Assembly: GCA_015499985.1 (NCBI GenBank)
Contig: JAAAUF010000026.1
Location: 1-64,000 of the forward strand
DNA length: 64,000 bases
Direction of reading: 5' to 3'
Source of the DNA: Haplosporangium gracile
Lineage: Eukaryota; Mortierellomycota; Mortierellomycetes; Mortierellales; Mortierellaceae
Shown piece by piece: positions 34,301 through 47,043 of the stretch (the stretch's first letter is position 1; every line of letters begins with the position of its first letter). The notes below the pieces were generated by a model. The model was given only the letters and a program-made list of their open reading frames with translations, did not search any database and was not told the DNA's origin. The position numbers and the translations under genes were made by a program.

Positions 34301-37300
34301 GGGGAACCCAAAAAAAACTGAAATGCCACCAACAAAAACGAAGATAAGTTTTGAACGCAGTGTGTGTGCGATCTGAAAAGAACACTAGAAGGATAACAAA
34401 GGGGGTGGACGGACAAAAAGGACAAAAGAATGCGGACACCCAAAAGTATCGATCCATCCAACAAACACCACTTCTGGCAACAAAAGAGGGTTATTTTATG
34501 TGGGGGGGCCAAAGCGAATTGTGTTTGAGACGCAGACCATACGATGATGGGTAGATTCCGCTTTCAATTCGTGTGTGATTCGCTCCTACAATGTTCATTT
34601 ACAGATCACTGATAAAAAAATCTTTTTGGTGAATGAAACCCAGCCAAAGAGGACAATGCCCCCAACATTTGAGCCTGATCCAGGGCAAGGTTGCCATTCG
34701 ACATTGATCCAACCACTCTGTTCTATCCATCTTCCTGCTCTCTTGCTGTTCATCAACGAACATACAACACTCAACTCAACACCCAACGTAAAACAACAAG
34801 GACAAGAACTCAGCAAGGATAAATGTCTTTGCTTTCTCTCTCTCCACAACAACACCTGAAGGTCAAGGACTCCGCTATGTTGCCGGATGGGATCCAAGGC
34901 GGATGTATTAGCCTCTGGTTGGCTACGATCCACTCTTTTCCAAACTCTTTGTTCTCTGCTACCTTTACCTTGTTGCTCTTGACACAAAGAGAAAGAAAGA
35001 ACAAAGAAACATTTATCAATCAACGTCCAATCCAGGACTACATTTTGTTACTTCCTTTTCTGCAACTCCTTTGTAATCAATCGTGTAGATCTAACAGGGT
35101 CCAATGGAGTGCCTGTGGATGGATGCGAAAAAAAAGGGGAACGGTATACAGCAACAACAACAATACAACATCGCGTCGATGAGTATGTTGGGTACATGCC
35201 TATGTGTCTATGTAGTGTGCGTACAGACCATGGCTCGGATGTATTCTGCTAGCGAAGATAAGCGTTACTGATCAGCCCTTGATGAAAAAACAACCTAGTG
35301 CAGCAGCCAAAAGAAGAAAAAAAAAACTAAGCCAACGTGGGTGGCATATCTCCTGGTTGTGCCACCAAAAGGGAGCTCAACAAAGCGAAAAAAAAGGCAC
35401 ACACACTCCTTTTACTTCTCGGATGAAATGAACGTCGAGTGACTGCCAAAACGATAAATAATTTAAATAATTCGCTTTTCCTCGCCCCAAAAATTTTATT
35501 ATCGGCCGCCCCAAGATCAGGGCCTTCACTTACTTGGTGAAGGGAAATGGGAAGAGAGAGTCAACTACAACCGCCCGCTTACAAAAGGGCATTTGCAAAG
35601 AAATAGAGGGCGGGGGAAACGGATCGTCTCGTTTTGGACATTGCCAGCAAAAAGCAACAAAGAAAAAAAGAAAAGCAGATAAATGCTAATCATCGTTGTC
35701 AAATTCGCCAGCATGGGGGAGAGGACAGCCATCCGTCTCCCCACCCCCCATCCCTTCATCCATGGTCCCCCAATGCTACAAGCACACGTATACGCAAATA
35801 CAATTATCACTTTATCATGATTGTTGGTAATCATCCCTTCGCATTATTTGCTTTGCTGTTGTAGCAAATTGCCGAGCCGACTGATACGGAAACGGAGGGA
35901 AAAGGGAGAGAAGACTGGAGTGGCAAGCTCGTTAGCCATACAAGGCACAGACCATGGTCGTTGATATCATTATGTTATGTGAAATTAAAGGAGAGCAGCC
36001 CTCTCGAGGCAAAGCAGGACCCTTCAACTCCCAACCGACACAGGAACAAAGCAGAAAACAATGGTTTATGTCTTTGCATATTCAGCTACACAAGTCCCAT
36101 GCCGGTCCATCGACCTCAAACTTGTTATCTCTTTCTACGAACAAGGATCTAAACGTTCAATCGTAAGAGCACAAGCTCATCCCCTCCGTTGCTCATCCCA
36201 TCGATGGATTAGATAACTCCTCCCCGTCCCTGACAGTTCCAAAATTTCATATATCTCCCTGGCTCAAGCGTAACGCCTCTCTCTCTCCCTCCCTTCCTCG
36301 CACACACAGAGAGAGTGTCCCAAACTTGCTCTCTTTCGCTCTTTTGCCCGAACTGCTGGTTGCCTACGATGCAAAGCGAGGCGAAATTCCGTCCATCTTA
36401 TAATTTTTTACACTCACCCTTCTTCGCACTCTTTCAGTAACAGAATAAAAAAAACCTTTTATTGAGACAGACACGGACCTTGGGTCCAAACATATGCTAC
36501 TTTCTTCCTACTTCACGTACTCAAACGCCACTATCGTCGTCTGTTCTCTACTCTTCTTTTTTTTTCTCTTCGTTTATTTCATATCATGAGTCATACGTTA
36601 CTCGTGCGCGCATGTTACCCTACTATGGGCACAGACACAGGTAGCTCATCTTGTTTACCTTCCTGTAAGTCATAGATCGGCGAGACCGAGCAAGAGTATT
36701 CTCCAAATTCTTTCTCCTTCTCTCTTTCTGCAATCAACATGACATTTTTTGAATGTACATGACAAACATGCATGTACAGTAATTGTACAGCCAGTCCTCT
36801 CTAAGCAACAGGCTTTTGAAACAATCTTCAAGTGTCCTGTGTTGTTGTTTATTTATATCTTTATTTGCCCTATGCACTGTGGCGAGATGGAAAAAAAGGT
36901 GCACAATGATGACCTACGCCCTACATCTCATTCTTTCACCATTAGACTATCTATCCTCCGACACCTGTTCTTTGTTCCCATCCCTCTTGCAAACCCCTAC
37001 CGTCCGATGTTTGATAGCTTTGGGTCAACCCGGGCCATCAGACAGATGGTGGTTTGGGTGAGAAAAAAATGATTGTGAGACTTTTGAGGCGTACATGCAT
37101 TCGTTGTGTTTTATTTGCTTCACTAGGAAGAAAGAGTACATCGCTTTGTCCACACAACAAAGCACTCGCGACTCGGGTCCCCCCAACTAATTGTGGTATG
37201 AATGAGTATAGGATTGACATACAAACGCTAGTCAGACGACTAGATGTAAACAAAGATATAGGTCTAGGAAAGGCAGCCTTGGCTACATGAATGAGTTGGT

Positions 37301-37436
37301 ACAAAATACTATTTGACCATCATAGGTTGAGATGTGTCGCAAAAAACAAAGATTGGTGGCGTTCTTGTCTAATTGTCCTACGACTACATTACGTGTAGTT
37401 TTCTGAGCCCCGGCTGTCTATTCCCAACGAAATATG

Positions 37437-37459
37437 AAAAAAAAAAAAAAAAAAAAAAA
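37437..37459. repeat. A23 homopolymer
   Basis: Uninterrupted run of 23 A within the FAS/zinc-finger spacer. It may be the tail of an old retroposed sequence or simply a slippage-prone tract; no source sequence is recognisable to its left. Confidence 0.8.
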
Positions 37460-40297
37460 CTTCGCCTTTTCTTGATGGCTTTACAACCCTTTTGTCCAGC
37501 CATTGTTCTCTTCAGTCCTTTTCCCTTGCTTCTTACCCAACGTTTTGACTTTTCTCTCCTCGTTCAACCAATAATTTTAACTTTCTCAACCCTGATCTTC
37601 TCGTAAGCCCCTTCATGCCTTTCTGATGACCAACAAATAAACGGCGCTTTGGATGCTGTGTGTGTGTGCGTGTGTGTGTGTCCACCCCTTCCCTAAATTA
37701 GGTACTTTTTCGGAGTGTCTAAAAACCCCGAGGGAAAGAAAGAAAAAAAAAAAGAGGAGCGCTAGCCCACCAAACCAGCCCATCTCCTCTTTCATTTCGC
37801 CAGCGAATCACATGAGGTATCCAATCAAATGTGTGAGAAAAACCATCCAGGCACACTTCGTCCGTAAATTGCATTTGAACACTTTCTATCCCCTGATAAC
37901 GTGTCCCTCCTGTCCTATTGGTATTCATCTAAAGAAGAGAAGGGAAGGAAGAGATGAAGTAGAAGCGAGGTGTGCCATCATCCCTATTTCATTTTTATTG
38001 TTGATCACATCCGAAGAAGCCAACAATAGAAATGACCAATGGATACTCTCCTTCAATCGATCTTCGCAATTGTTCTTGAAATAGATAGAAAGGATGGTAA
38101 CAATACTTACAAATGAAAGCGTGATCATTGCAACAATAAGAACGAAATAATAGATAGAGGTGTGAACGAATCAGGAAAAGGAGACAATAGGACAATGGGA
38201 CAATAGGACAATAATAGCATCCAAGGTTAAAAAAATAGGTGGCAATAAACATACAGAAAAAAAATGGAGATCGGAGGAGACCGAGAACGTGAGTGAGGAG
38301 CGGCAAAAGGAGGGCGGCAAAATAGAAAGGCATGCCCATACACATTTTACATAGCAGAGCACTTTGTCTCGATCTCATTCTCCTTCTACAAAGTTTGGAA
38401 CTCATGTGCCAATGGGTAGATATATGAATGGATGGATGGGATGAGGTGCCGTTGGATCGTGTAATACGATCGCTCACCTTCAAAAAAAAAAAACACAAGG
38501 GGAAAAAAAGGTCATCGACTCTTTTCTTTCGCAAATGAAGATAGCCAACAACCTTAGCTGCGTGTGTGAGTGTGTGTGTATGCGAATGAATTTGTTTCCC
38601 ATCTGGAGGCTTACATGCTTGTGCATGCTCGATTACTCGCCCTTGTTTTCTGTTTTTGCTTTGTAGCATCCGATAGATGATAAAAATAACCTTAAGTCGC
38701 CGTTAGTTGGTGAGCCATTTTCGCTCTTCTTGCATGCCTTTATATTTTCTCTGTTGTCTTTGTTTCTCGGTGATCATTCAAGGACATTCCGCAGACACCA
38801 TTGAACAAACAAAGTTTTGGAGCATTGGTTTGCGACGGGTTAGAAAACAGGTGCTAGACTATGGGTTCAACCTGCGCTGATGTTCGCATTAAAAAGGGGT
38901 TCTCGACAAATTACATCTCTATGGGTACCTTTCGCCTCGTCTGTGTAATTGTGAGTACATGGTACATCCAATCGAGGTACCCATTCATTTGTCAGCCTAC
39001 CTGGGTGTATGTCTGCATGCCCGTATGTCTGTCTATTTTGGCTGTGTGCATTTCAACAGCCATCATCTACCTTCAGCTTATCCGTTGGTTGTCTCTCCCG
39101 ATTGATTGCATTTCTGTATTGGGGTAAGCATTAGACAAATAAGATGATGTGTGTGCAGCAGGGGTATTGACCAGGGCAGCTAAGTAAATGACGCATGGGT
39201 CAAGTCTGCAAACAGTCAAAATAACCACATCCCCTCCCCTCACCCTCTCACCCTCTTCTCTATGGCATTAAGAAAGAATGAATGCAAAATGACATGACAT
39301 GATGAGGGCGCATGCTCGTTCCTGGAAGAATATTTTGTTTGGGTCCGAGATCGATGGTGGATGAGTGATGAACAATGATACTTTTTACTTTAACCCTCTT
39401 CTCTTCCTCCTCCTGTTGCCGTCCCAACGGTTGGTTAATTGATTCGAGTCGAACAAACAACAAACAACACAGACGGGCAGGGGTTGACAGGAGGAGGATA
39501 GTCAGAGGCAAGGGAAGAGACAGGGGACGTGAGGGGAAAACACGAGGTTCCCTTTGTCTTTACTGTTCGATTGTCTTGTTTTGTTTTGTTTGTTTGTGTG
39601 TGTACATGCACGCCCTCCTTCCTCTCATTCTCTGTCTTTTTTTTTTTTTTTTCTTTTCTTTGTGCTCATAAGGATGGAGGGAGAGGAGGGTGGAGGCCCC
39701 CGGAAGATGGGCAAACAAAAAAAAAGAAAAAAAGAAAGTGAGCAAAAAAAGAAAGACTAGACCAAAGAGGGAAGGCTTGCCTTACTTCGTATCTTGACCT
39801 GCAAAGGCGTGACAGGACCATGACCATGACCATCATCAAAAGGGAGGAAGTAAAAAGGGAGACGCCATAGATGGGCTATAGGGATTGGGCTTATTCGCCT
39901 GTCTAGCTTCCTGGCTGGGCTTTGTCTGGTTTAGTTTGGTTTGGATGGTTGGTTGACCACTTCTTTTTTTGGTTGGTACTTTTAATTGCATTCCGTTAGA
40001 TTGTGCAGTTTGTTTTGCGATGCATATTTTCACACATCGCTTATCAATAAAGCCGACCCTTGTGAAGTCGACTTTTGACTTGACTTAATGAGGGCTAGAG
40101 GGTAGTGCTTTGCACACAAACGAGAGAAAACAAGAAAAGGGCTGGATCCCATTCTGGATAATTAGGCATTCATTATTTACAACATCCTTTCACTCCATTC
40201 CGTTCATTTTATTCCTTCCCTCCCTTTTTTTTTTGTTTGTTTCCTCACACGCCTCCTTCCACTCGACTCCTCTTTTTTCTTTCTCTTCTTTCTCTTC

Positions 40298-40317
40298 TTT
40301 TTTTTTTTTTTTTTTTT
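40298..40317. repeat. T20 homopolymer in a pyrimidine-rich tract
   Basis: A run of 20 T inside the CT-rich stretch 40195-40380. Confidence 0.8.
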
Positions 40318-41434
40318 GGCTTCGTTCGCCCCCTTTTTCCTTTCCCTTTTCCTTTTTCCCTTTCTTTTGGGTAGTTCCCTCCAACAAAAGATAAAAAACA
40401 GGAGTCAACAAAAAGGTACGATTAGGTCAATTGGGTAAATAAATTTATTTCTGGCGTTTGTTTGAACGATCGAGAAAGAGTAATTGGCGACAATGGAAGA
40501 GAAGAAAAGAACAACGGGCAGACGGACGGATAGACACATAGACAGAAGACAACAAATAGAACGACTTGAACAAAATAACCGACCCCGCGGCTAGGTCTAG
40601 CTGTATATGTGCGTTGTGTATATATATTGATAGAGTAGATAGTCCGTTGGTTGGTTGGTCTGCGATATGTGAATGAAATAAATTGCCTTTTTGACCTGAC
40701 CAACTGACCGACCTGCCCTGACGCTGGGAAGAGGGCAGGGCACACTTTCATAATACAGTAAACAAAATGTACATATAAAACGGGTTTTAGGGTTAGGCAA
40801 GATGGAAGACAGAGTTGTGGAAAAGAGGGAAGAGAGAGGATTGTCACGGTCATGCTAGGACCAGACCGTGTCTGACTGGAGTAAAAAGTCGAGGCCCACT
40901 TTTTTTTTTAACTTTTATATTTTCATATTCATCGACTTACTGCATTGTTTGTTGATGAGAGTGTGGGTGTGTTTATCTGTTTGTGTGTCCATCTCTCCAA
41001 AGAAGAATGAGAAATGAGTAGAGAAAACAAAAAAAAACAATTGCCCACTAGTGTATCCTCGCCATGGTAAATAACAGTTTGCACACGCAATAACAAGAAA
41101 ATGGTCCAATAAGAATAAGAATAATATAATATCTTCACAATCGCCATTGAATCATTGGGCCAAGTTGTCCGTAAAAAAAGATATGGTTATAGTTATGAAA
41201 AAGTTGTGTGAGTGTGTCTGGTGCAGCAGACAAGACAGAGAAGGCGGACAAGGACGGACAACTCGATGTAGAGTTCAGTTTTTTAGTTTTCTAATCCGAG
41301 CCTGCATATCATGTTTTGGCTGGCTGTTCTGGCTAACCGTCTGGTTCCCTCCTTCCTGTCTTTTTTACATCTTCATCTGAGTTGCTGGTCCAAGTTAGTC
41401 CGGTCGGGTTCGGTCTCTGCTTAGAGTGCGTCTG

Positions 41435-41435
<1 letters not shown>

Positions 41436-41465
<30 letters not shown>
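41436..41465. repeat. (GTT)n microsatellite
   Basis: About ten perfect GTT units in non-coding DNA. Confidence 0.9.
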
Positions 41466-41466
<1 letters not shown>

Positions 41467-43396
41467 TTGCTTGTGTTTGTGCAATGTGATGTGATTTCCA
41501 ACGGATGGTTGCCTGCCTGCCGCCTGTGCCCCGATGCCTTTAGTTTTTAGAGTACTTCAAGTGAATGGAGGGAACACTGTTGGTTTTTGTGTTTATGCGT
41601 TTTGGATGTGTATGCCCCGCCAACTCAACTCCCAATTTTGTTTCTCAGCCAACCCTTCGTCCTTCTTCTTGTTCTTCTTTACCCGAACGGATAGTCCGCA
41701 TCACTCCTACATCGGGTCTTTATTGTTTATTTGTTGCCTATTGTTCCTGTTTCCCCTCCTTGTTCTTCATTTCTTTGGTGCTTCCTCGTTGTTCATCATC
41801 GTCATCGACGCCAATTGCTCAAAAAGAATAGTAGGGAACTGCTTGTCTTGACCACAACCACCACAACACAACCGCATCAAAGCGCTACCGAGTCGTCCCC
41901 TTTTTTATATACATATCTAGTCTGGGTGGCAGACTAGAAACCCAGCCAGCAGGCATCGTCTACTTTAGCAGCCAGCAGCAGTGCAGTGCAGTGCAGTCAT
42001 CATCGAGAGGACCGTGACGATTGGCAAAAAAGGCGGAGACACACTAATTATTATTTTGTCCTCATGTCGGTCGAATATGCGAAATAAAAAAAGAACTGTC
42101 TGTCCTGTCTTCTGTCTTTGCTTATGCTTCATGCTTATGTCCGCGTATCAATCTTTGTTTGTTGTTACAGGTCGTCAACCGCCCCTCGCTGCACTGCTAC
42201 TGTCCTTGTCCTTTATCCTGTTGTCCTGTCTGCAAATGCCTGCAATGCCTGTATTGTATTGCCTGCTTGGATGAATGGCTTGACCCCCTTCATCTGTGTT
42301 TCTCCTTTCTTTTTTTTTTCTTTTTTTTTATCTTTGTCGTTTCTTTTTTGCCTGTGTGTCTGTATGTATGAATGTGTGAGTGCCTTCCAACTCCTCTACT
42401 TCTCCTACAACTCCCCCTCCTTGTTGTTGCCCCCCTTTTCCTGGTTCTTAATAGTTCATTATTATTCTTTTTATTAGCAGGAGTAGCAGCAGCAGCAGAT
42501 AGACTTGTTCCTTTTTTTTTTTTTACCTGTTTTTGTTGCAAAGTGTGCATGAGTGTATGTGAGTGGCAATGGGCATGTCTGTTGTCCTAATACATATGTT
42601 ACAAATATAACATGTGTGTGTGTGTGTGCGTTTGCCCCATGGATGGGTATGCGGGATATGAGTTGTTGTTGTTATTCATTTGCCGCCCTTGGTCTTCTTA
42701 TGCTTTCGCTGTTTTGCCTCACTTTATTATCTCTTCCACTTCTGCCCTTCTCTTTTTCTTTTCTCTTCTCTCTTTACTCTCTTACTCCTTCCAAGTCCCC
42801 TTCCTCATCATCTCGCTTTTTTATGAATCCCTAAAACCCTTCGCTTTCCTTTCTCTTCTTCTCTTCTCTTTTCTTTTCTTTCATCAACTTTCCCCTTCCC
42901 CTCACTTACACACTGACTCTATAGCCCTCTCTCCCTCGCTCTCGCTCTCACTTTCTCACTCTCTCACTCAACCACACTACCCCACCCACTTCCCCTCTAA
43001 CGACATATATCTGCATCGAGCACACCAAACACCTCTTCTCTTCCACCCTCCCCCCCCCACCCCTCTTTAACGAACCCCCCACCTTGCATCCACTGCAATC
43101 CCTCAATAGTGTCTTTCTAACCACTATCCCTTCCAACTTGCTACTCAACCTCTTCACGTTCAGCAAACAACCTTTACCTTTTTCCCCTTATCCTCCTTCC
43201 ATCCATACTCTCCAACAATAATCTTTCTCTTACTCTCGCTTTGAAAAAGAACCTTTTCCCTTCGTCTTTTTGCAATAACCCCCTTCTCGTCTCACTATAA
43301 CGCCTCTTCTCCGTCAACAATAACCCTTTCTCTCTCTTTTTGTTAACAACAACAACAAACAACCCCCTTTACCATATTTCCTTTCAGACTAAATTG

Positions 43397-44304
43397 GTAA
43401 GCGATATTTTTTAACCCCCTTCGGAGGGCAACACACCCACATCTTTCTCCTCTGTGTGGGTCCCCGTCTGTCTGTCGATTATTTCATGTGCCCAACCAGC
43501 CAGCCTGGGCACTCCCTCCTTGTCTTGTGTAATCTAACTCTTGGCGGGATAAAATACAAACTACCTTCTCTCGTTGCCTGTTTACTGCGGACATCCATAC
43601 TCGACCCTATTTACTCCTCTTTCCTTTCTTTATCCACACATATCTGCGTCTTATTGTTGCCCTCCCCCCCCCCCACCCCCTTACTCCTATTATTGTTCTC
43701 CAATTGCATTTTCTCTACACCAATAGCAGTAGCAGGTGGCAAATATGAAAATGAGATATATTAAGAGTGGGAAGGATATGGGAGGCGTACGCGTTAGCAA
43801 GGAAGAGAGAGTGTGTGTGCCTGGATGTTTCGTGATAATGTCTCTTTATTTTAGACCGACCACTCCTAGTTCACCTCTGTTATGGGTAGAGAGTGGGAGT
43901 GGTCGATAAGTATATTGAATTTCAACCCACCAACCAGACTACCCACCCGCCAGCCAGACAATTAACCTGAGGTCAACCAACTAGGCCAACCAACCAGGCG
44001 GCCTCCCCCTTTCACTCCTTTTTTTAGTTTTATTATATTTGAAGGGAGTGTGTTCAAATTGTATGTGGCCCGTCGGTTCCCGGAGCAACAGACAACAGAC
44101 AGCAGCAACAGCTGCAGCAACTCAAAAAAAGGGGAAAAATCAATTTAACACAACAGACAGACAAACAGAGAGAGACATCATCAGTGAAATTACTCGGCGC
44201 TGACTGATACGTCATGTCTCATCCACTTGTATCCGTAATTGATCGCAATCTATAATCGAACAACCCTTTCTAATTGCATATTCTCTATTTATTATCTATT
44301 CTAG
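43397..44304 (+). promoter_or_regulatory. Probable 5' UTR intron of the zinc-finger gene (908 bases)
   Basis: A strong donor (TTG then GTAAGCG) at 43397 follows a CT-rich, CAA-rich leader-like stretch. A matching acceptor with a CTAAT branch-like motif (near 44270) and TATTCTAG ends at 44304, only 22 bases before the ATG at 44327. Inside lies an imperfect tract of CCAACC and CCAGCC units (43925-44000). The splice sites are seen; their use is inferred. Confidence 0.45.
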
Positions 44305-44326
44305 AACATATAACATATCTCACATC

Positions 44327-45784
44327 ATGTCATTTGGAACAGCCTACTTTGCCCCCGCCCCCCTCGGACGCGACATGTTCATGGTCCCCAAGCTCGAGTC
44401 TGACCCCCGCGAGTTCTACGTCGACGACGAAAAGGACCTTTCTGCCCAGGATGGCGCCTATTTGCATGTTGAGCGTGCTGCCCCAGGTGCCAAGCAGCCC
44501 CTCGACAGGATGAGACTTAACCGCATCCTCAACGGAGAGCAACAACAACACCAGGGAGACCACGCACACCACCACCACCAGGATGGAGCCGACCAATACC
44601 AGCAGCAACAGCAGGGATATCCTTACCACGATCACTCCCCCACCATGCAGTCCTTCCACTCCTCCACCGGACCTATGCCCGTCTCGACCTTCCCCGTTTC
44701 GCCCGTTGCCTCGCTCTCGCCTATGACTTCCTCCTCAGACGGATCCCCCGTGCCCGCTGGTATGGCACCTACCTTGGCGACCATGTCCTCCCCCCTGTCG
44801 CCCATGACATCCTTCCCAACCATGAGCCAGCCCACCCTGATGTTTGACGACGTGATGCCCTACTCTTACAACATTCCTCAGTACCACACAACCCAAGCCT
44901 ATCCCTTCAAGCATGCTGGAAATGCGAAGCCAATGGATTCCCCTGCGTTTGGTACCGAGGCCGGCAACTCTTCAAACAACAACAACCAGGGTCATTCCCC
45001 ACAGACTCACCACTACAGCAGCCACGAGTCGGACCACTCAGATTCGTCCCCTACGGTCCTCAGTGCTTTCCCCCCTACACGTGCTATGAACTCGCTGGTC
45101 GATCATTCGTCGTACTCCATGCCCGACTCTCCCCCATACTCTTCCTCTTCCTTCTACCACAACGGACAGAACCAGATCCCTTCGCCTTACTCTGTTGGAT
45201 CTCACAGCCCCATCTCGAACGGTCCTTACTTTACAGCCTATGGAACGCCATCGAATTTCACGCCAACACCCCCAACGACTCCCCCCTATGGATACTCACA
45301 CACGACCGGTGCTGATGGAAGCCGTTACCCAGGAGGACCTATGCCCATGTACGCAGACCACCACTTCTCCATGCCCACATCACAACAGCCTACCAACGCC
45401 CGGGCAAGTCGACCCTCGGGCCGTGGTGGACGCAAGGCACCGTACGAGCCTCGCGCAGCACGTTCATCAGAAGGAAATGCCAACGGTGTCACACCAGCAC
45501 CCCGCCGGTTCCAATGCCACGAGTGCGAGAAGGCCTTCCCTACTAAGGGCGAGCTTGCATCACACTCCCGTTGCCACTTGACCGTCCCCGCATTCATGTG
45601 CGGGATCTGTGGACGCCCCTTCAAGCGCCGGACAGACTATGTCCGTCACGTCCGCAATGTCCACGAGGAGGTCGGTCGCTACAGCTGTGCCCAGTGCGGA
45701 GAGCGGTTCGGACGTCTCGACAAGCTCAAGCGTCATGACAAGCATGGTTGCGGGAACGAAATCAAAGACGGCAGCGACGTGTAA
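44327..45784 (+). CDS. C2H2 zinc-finger transcription factor (485 aa)
   Basis: A single coding exon whose ATG follows a likely UTR intron. Residues 1-75 are conserved-looking and charged (PLGRDMFMVPKLESDPREFYV). A long Ser/Pro/His/Gln-rich region with Met-rich segments follows, typical of fungal activation domains. A basic stretch (RASRPSGRGGRKAPYEPR) precedes three C-terminal fingers at about 396-477. Finger 1 is C-x2-C-x12-H-x3-H and finger 2 is C-x2-C-x12-H-x4-H. Finger 3 has C-x2-C-x12-H and then HDKHGC, so its last ligand is either His (x2) or Cys (x4). It lies divergent from FAS across about 10.5 kb, but nothing in the sequence shows that it regulates FAS. Target unknown. Confidence 0.88.
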   Translation: MSFGTAYFAPAPLGRDMFMVPKLESDPREFYVDDEKDLSAQDGAYLHVERAAPGAKQPLDRMRLNRILNGEQQQHQGDHAHHHHQDGADQYQQQQQGYPYHDHSPTMQSFHSSTGPMPVSTFPVSPVASLSPMTSSSDGSPVPAGMAPTLATMSSPLSPMTSFPTMSQPTLMFDDVMPYSYNIPQYHTTQAYPFKHAGNAKPMDSPAFGTEAGNSSNNNNQGHSPQTHHYSSHESDHSDSSPTVLSAFPPTRAMNSLVDHSSYSMPDSPPYSSSSFYHNGQNQIPSPYSVGSHSPISNGPYFTAYGTPSNFTPTPPTTPPYGYSHTTGADGSRYPGGPMPMYADHHFSMPTSQQPTNARASRPSGRGGRKAPYEPRAARSSEGNANGVTPAPRRFQCHECEKAFPTKGELASHSRCHLTVPAFMCGICGRPFKRRTDYVRHVRNVHEEVGRYSCAQCGERFGRLDKLKRHDKHGCGNEIKDGSDV

Positions 45785-46370
45785 AACAGACTTGATCTCT
45801 CTGTTTGCTCGTTGAGCTGATTGTTTTTTTCTTCGGTCTTTTTGTTCTTTAGTTTGGTTATCATTTGGTAGTTTTAGTTCGTTATACGATAGGAATAGAT
45901 ATTTTTTTACTTGTTACTTGTAGTTTTTCCCCCACCCATCTCCCCCATTCCCCCTTCAATCCTTCCAATTACATTTTTTCATTTTTTTTTTTGCTCCCGT
46001 ATGCACTATGTCTATATCTATGTCTGTGTGCGCCTCCTATGTGCCGGCGGTACCTCTGAAAAGTCCATGATAAACAACTCTTGTGCCCAAACTGACGAAC
46101 ACAGCACGAAAAGAGAGATGACAAGCGAGTCGTTTGTTTTTCATTGTGTTTTGTCTGTTTGCCCAATGGTCAAACGTGAGGTACATTAAGCAAGGGGATT
46201 GGTTGACTTTGCCCTAAAAACGTATGAGACGTATTGTTTGCTAATTATTGGGTGACTCCAGGCGGCTGTTGTTCAATTGTCAAAACATACATAGAAACAG
46301 AAAAAAAGAAGCGGAGGTAATAAGGCAGATATATACACACCGCTATTACTACTGAACCTCAGGAACAAGC

Positions 46371-46394
46371 AAAAAAAAAAAAAAAAAAAAAAAA
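46371..46394. repeat. A24 homopolymer
   Basis: Uninterrupted run of 24 A in the convergent spacer. Confidence 0.8.
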
Positions 46395-46980
46395 TATGCA
46401 GGCGGACAATGTTAGGATTAGTGTTAGTGTGGGTACTTTGGCTATCGTACCGGAAGGAAGCTGGCTGTTATAGTTTTAATCGCTGAGATGCGGACCTAAA
46501 TGCAAGATGTCTGGTGCTAAAAAAACGGCTCAGTTTCATACAGTTACCCGCCCCCCTCCTCTCCTCTCATGTGCTGCTTCCCACCCCGCTTGTCCATTCT
46601 GTCCGGTCCCTTTCTTCCGCCCAACCGTTTGGCCCGATGGATATCATTTTTCAAGTCGTCATTTCCTGGTTGAAGAAGAAGAATGTGGCAACGTGCACAG
46701 CGGAACCAACAATCAATCATGATATGGAGATCCTATCCATTCCTTTCTTTTAATGCGCCTTTCACTTTTCAACTCTCAACTCATATCCCGCCACCGGCCG
46801 CCATGAGCTGGTGGGCGCCTGCAAGGGGGAAGGAGCGTATGTGTGATGATGAGTCGAGGAAGGGGGGGGGGGGCGATGAAAAAGATGAAAACAATTTTGC
46901 CGCCTTGCTGCCTCACTCCAAAGAGAAACGAAACATGTACAAAATTTTAGATACATGCATGCATATCTGCATGACCTCCC

Positions 46981-47043
46981 TCCTCTTTATCCTTCCCCTC
47001 CTCTTTCTCCCTCCCCTCCTCTTTCTCCTTCCCCTCCTCTTTT
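46981..47043. repeat. 18-base pyrimidine tandem repeat, 3.5 copies
   Basis: Units start at 46981, 46999, 47017 and 47035 with consensus TCCTCTTTCTCCYTCCCC. All bases are C or T except one A in the first unit. This is a mirror-type polypyrimidine tract, possibly prone to triplex DNA. Confidence 0.8.

Larger units (their letters stand above)
34301..43396. other. Gene-poor region between FAS and the zinc-finger gene
   Basis: About 9 kb with no recognisable coding region. It contains A runs (37437-37459), T runs (40298-40317), a (GTT)n repeat (41436-41465), TG-rich microsatellites near 37660 and 42614, and a GTGCA repeat near 41984. A small hairpin (CCTTCAC/GTGAAGG) lies near 35524. From 42720 to 43390 the plus strand becomes strongly CT-rich, the likely promoter and 5' UTR of the zinc-finger gene. 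Frames of 60-150 codons here are low-complexity and not conserved-looking. No tRNA was found by eye. Confidence 0.5.

Noticed and set aside
35524..35544. A small hairpin (CCTTCAC, seven-base loop, GTGAAGG)
   Set aside because: A seven-base stem is expected by chance in 10 kb, and there is no gene end for it to serve.
37437..37459. A long A run as evidence of a retroposed element
   Set aside because: No target-site duplication or retroelement coding sequence was found to its left.
38861..39127. An 88-codon hydrophobic open frame in the FAS/zinc-finger spacer
   Set aside because: No family resemblance, no promoter-like leader, and frames of this size are frequent by chance in this spacer.
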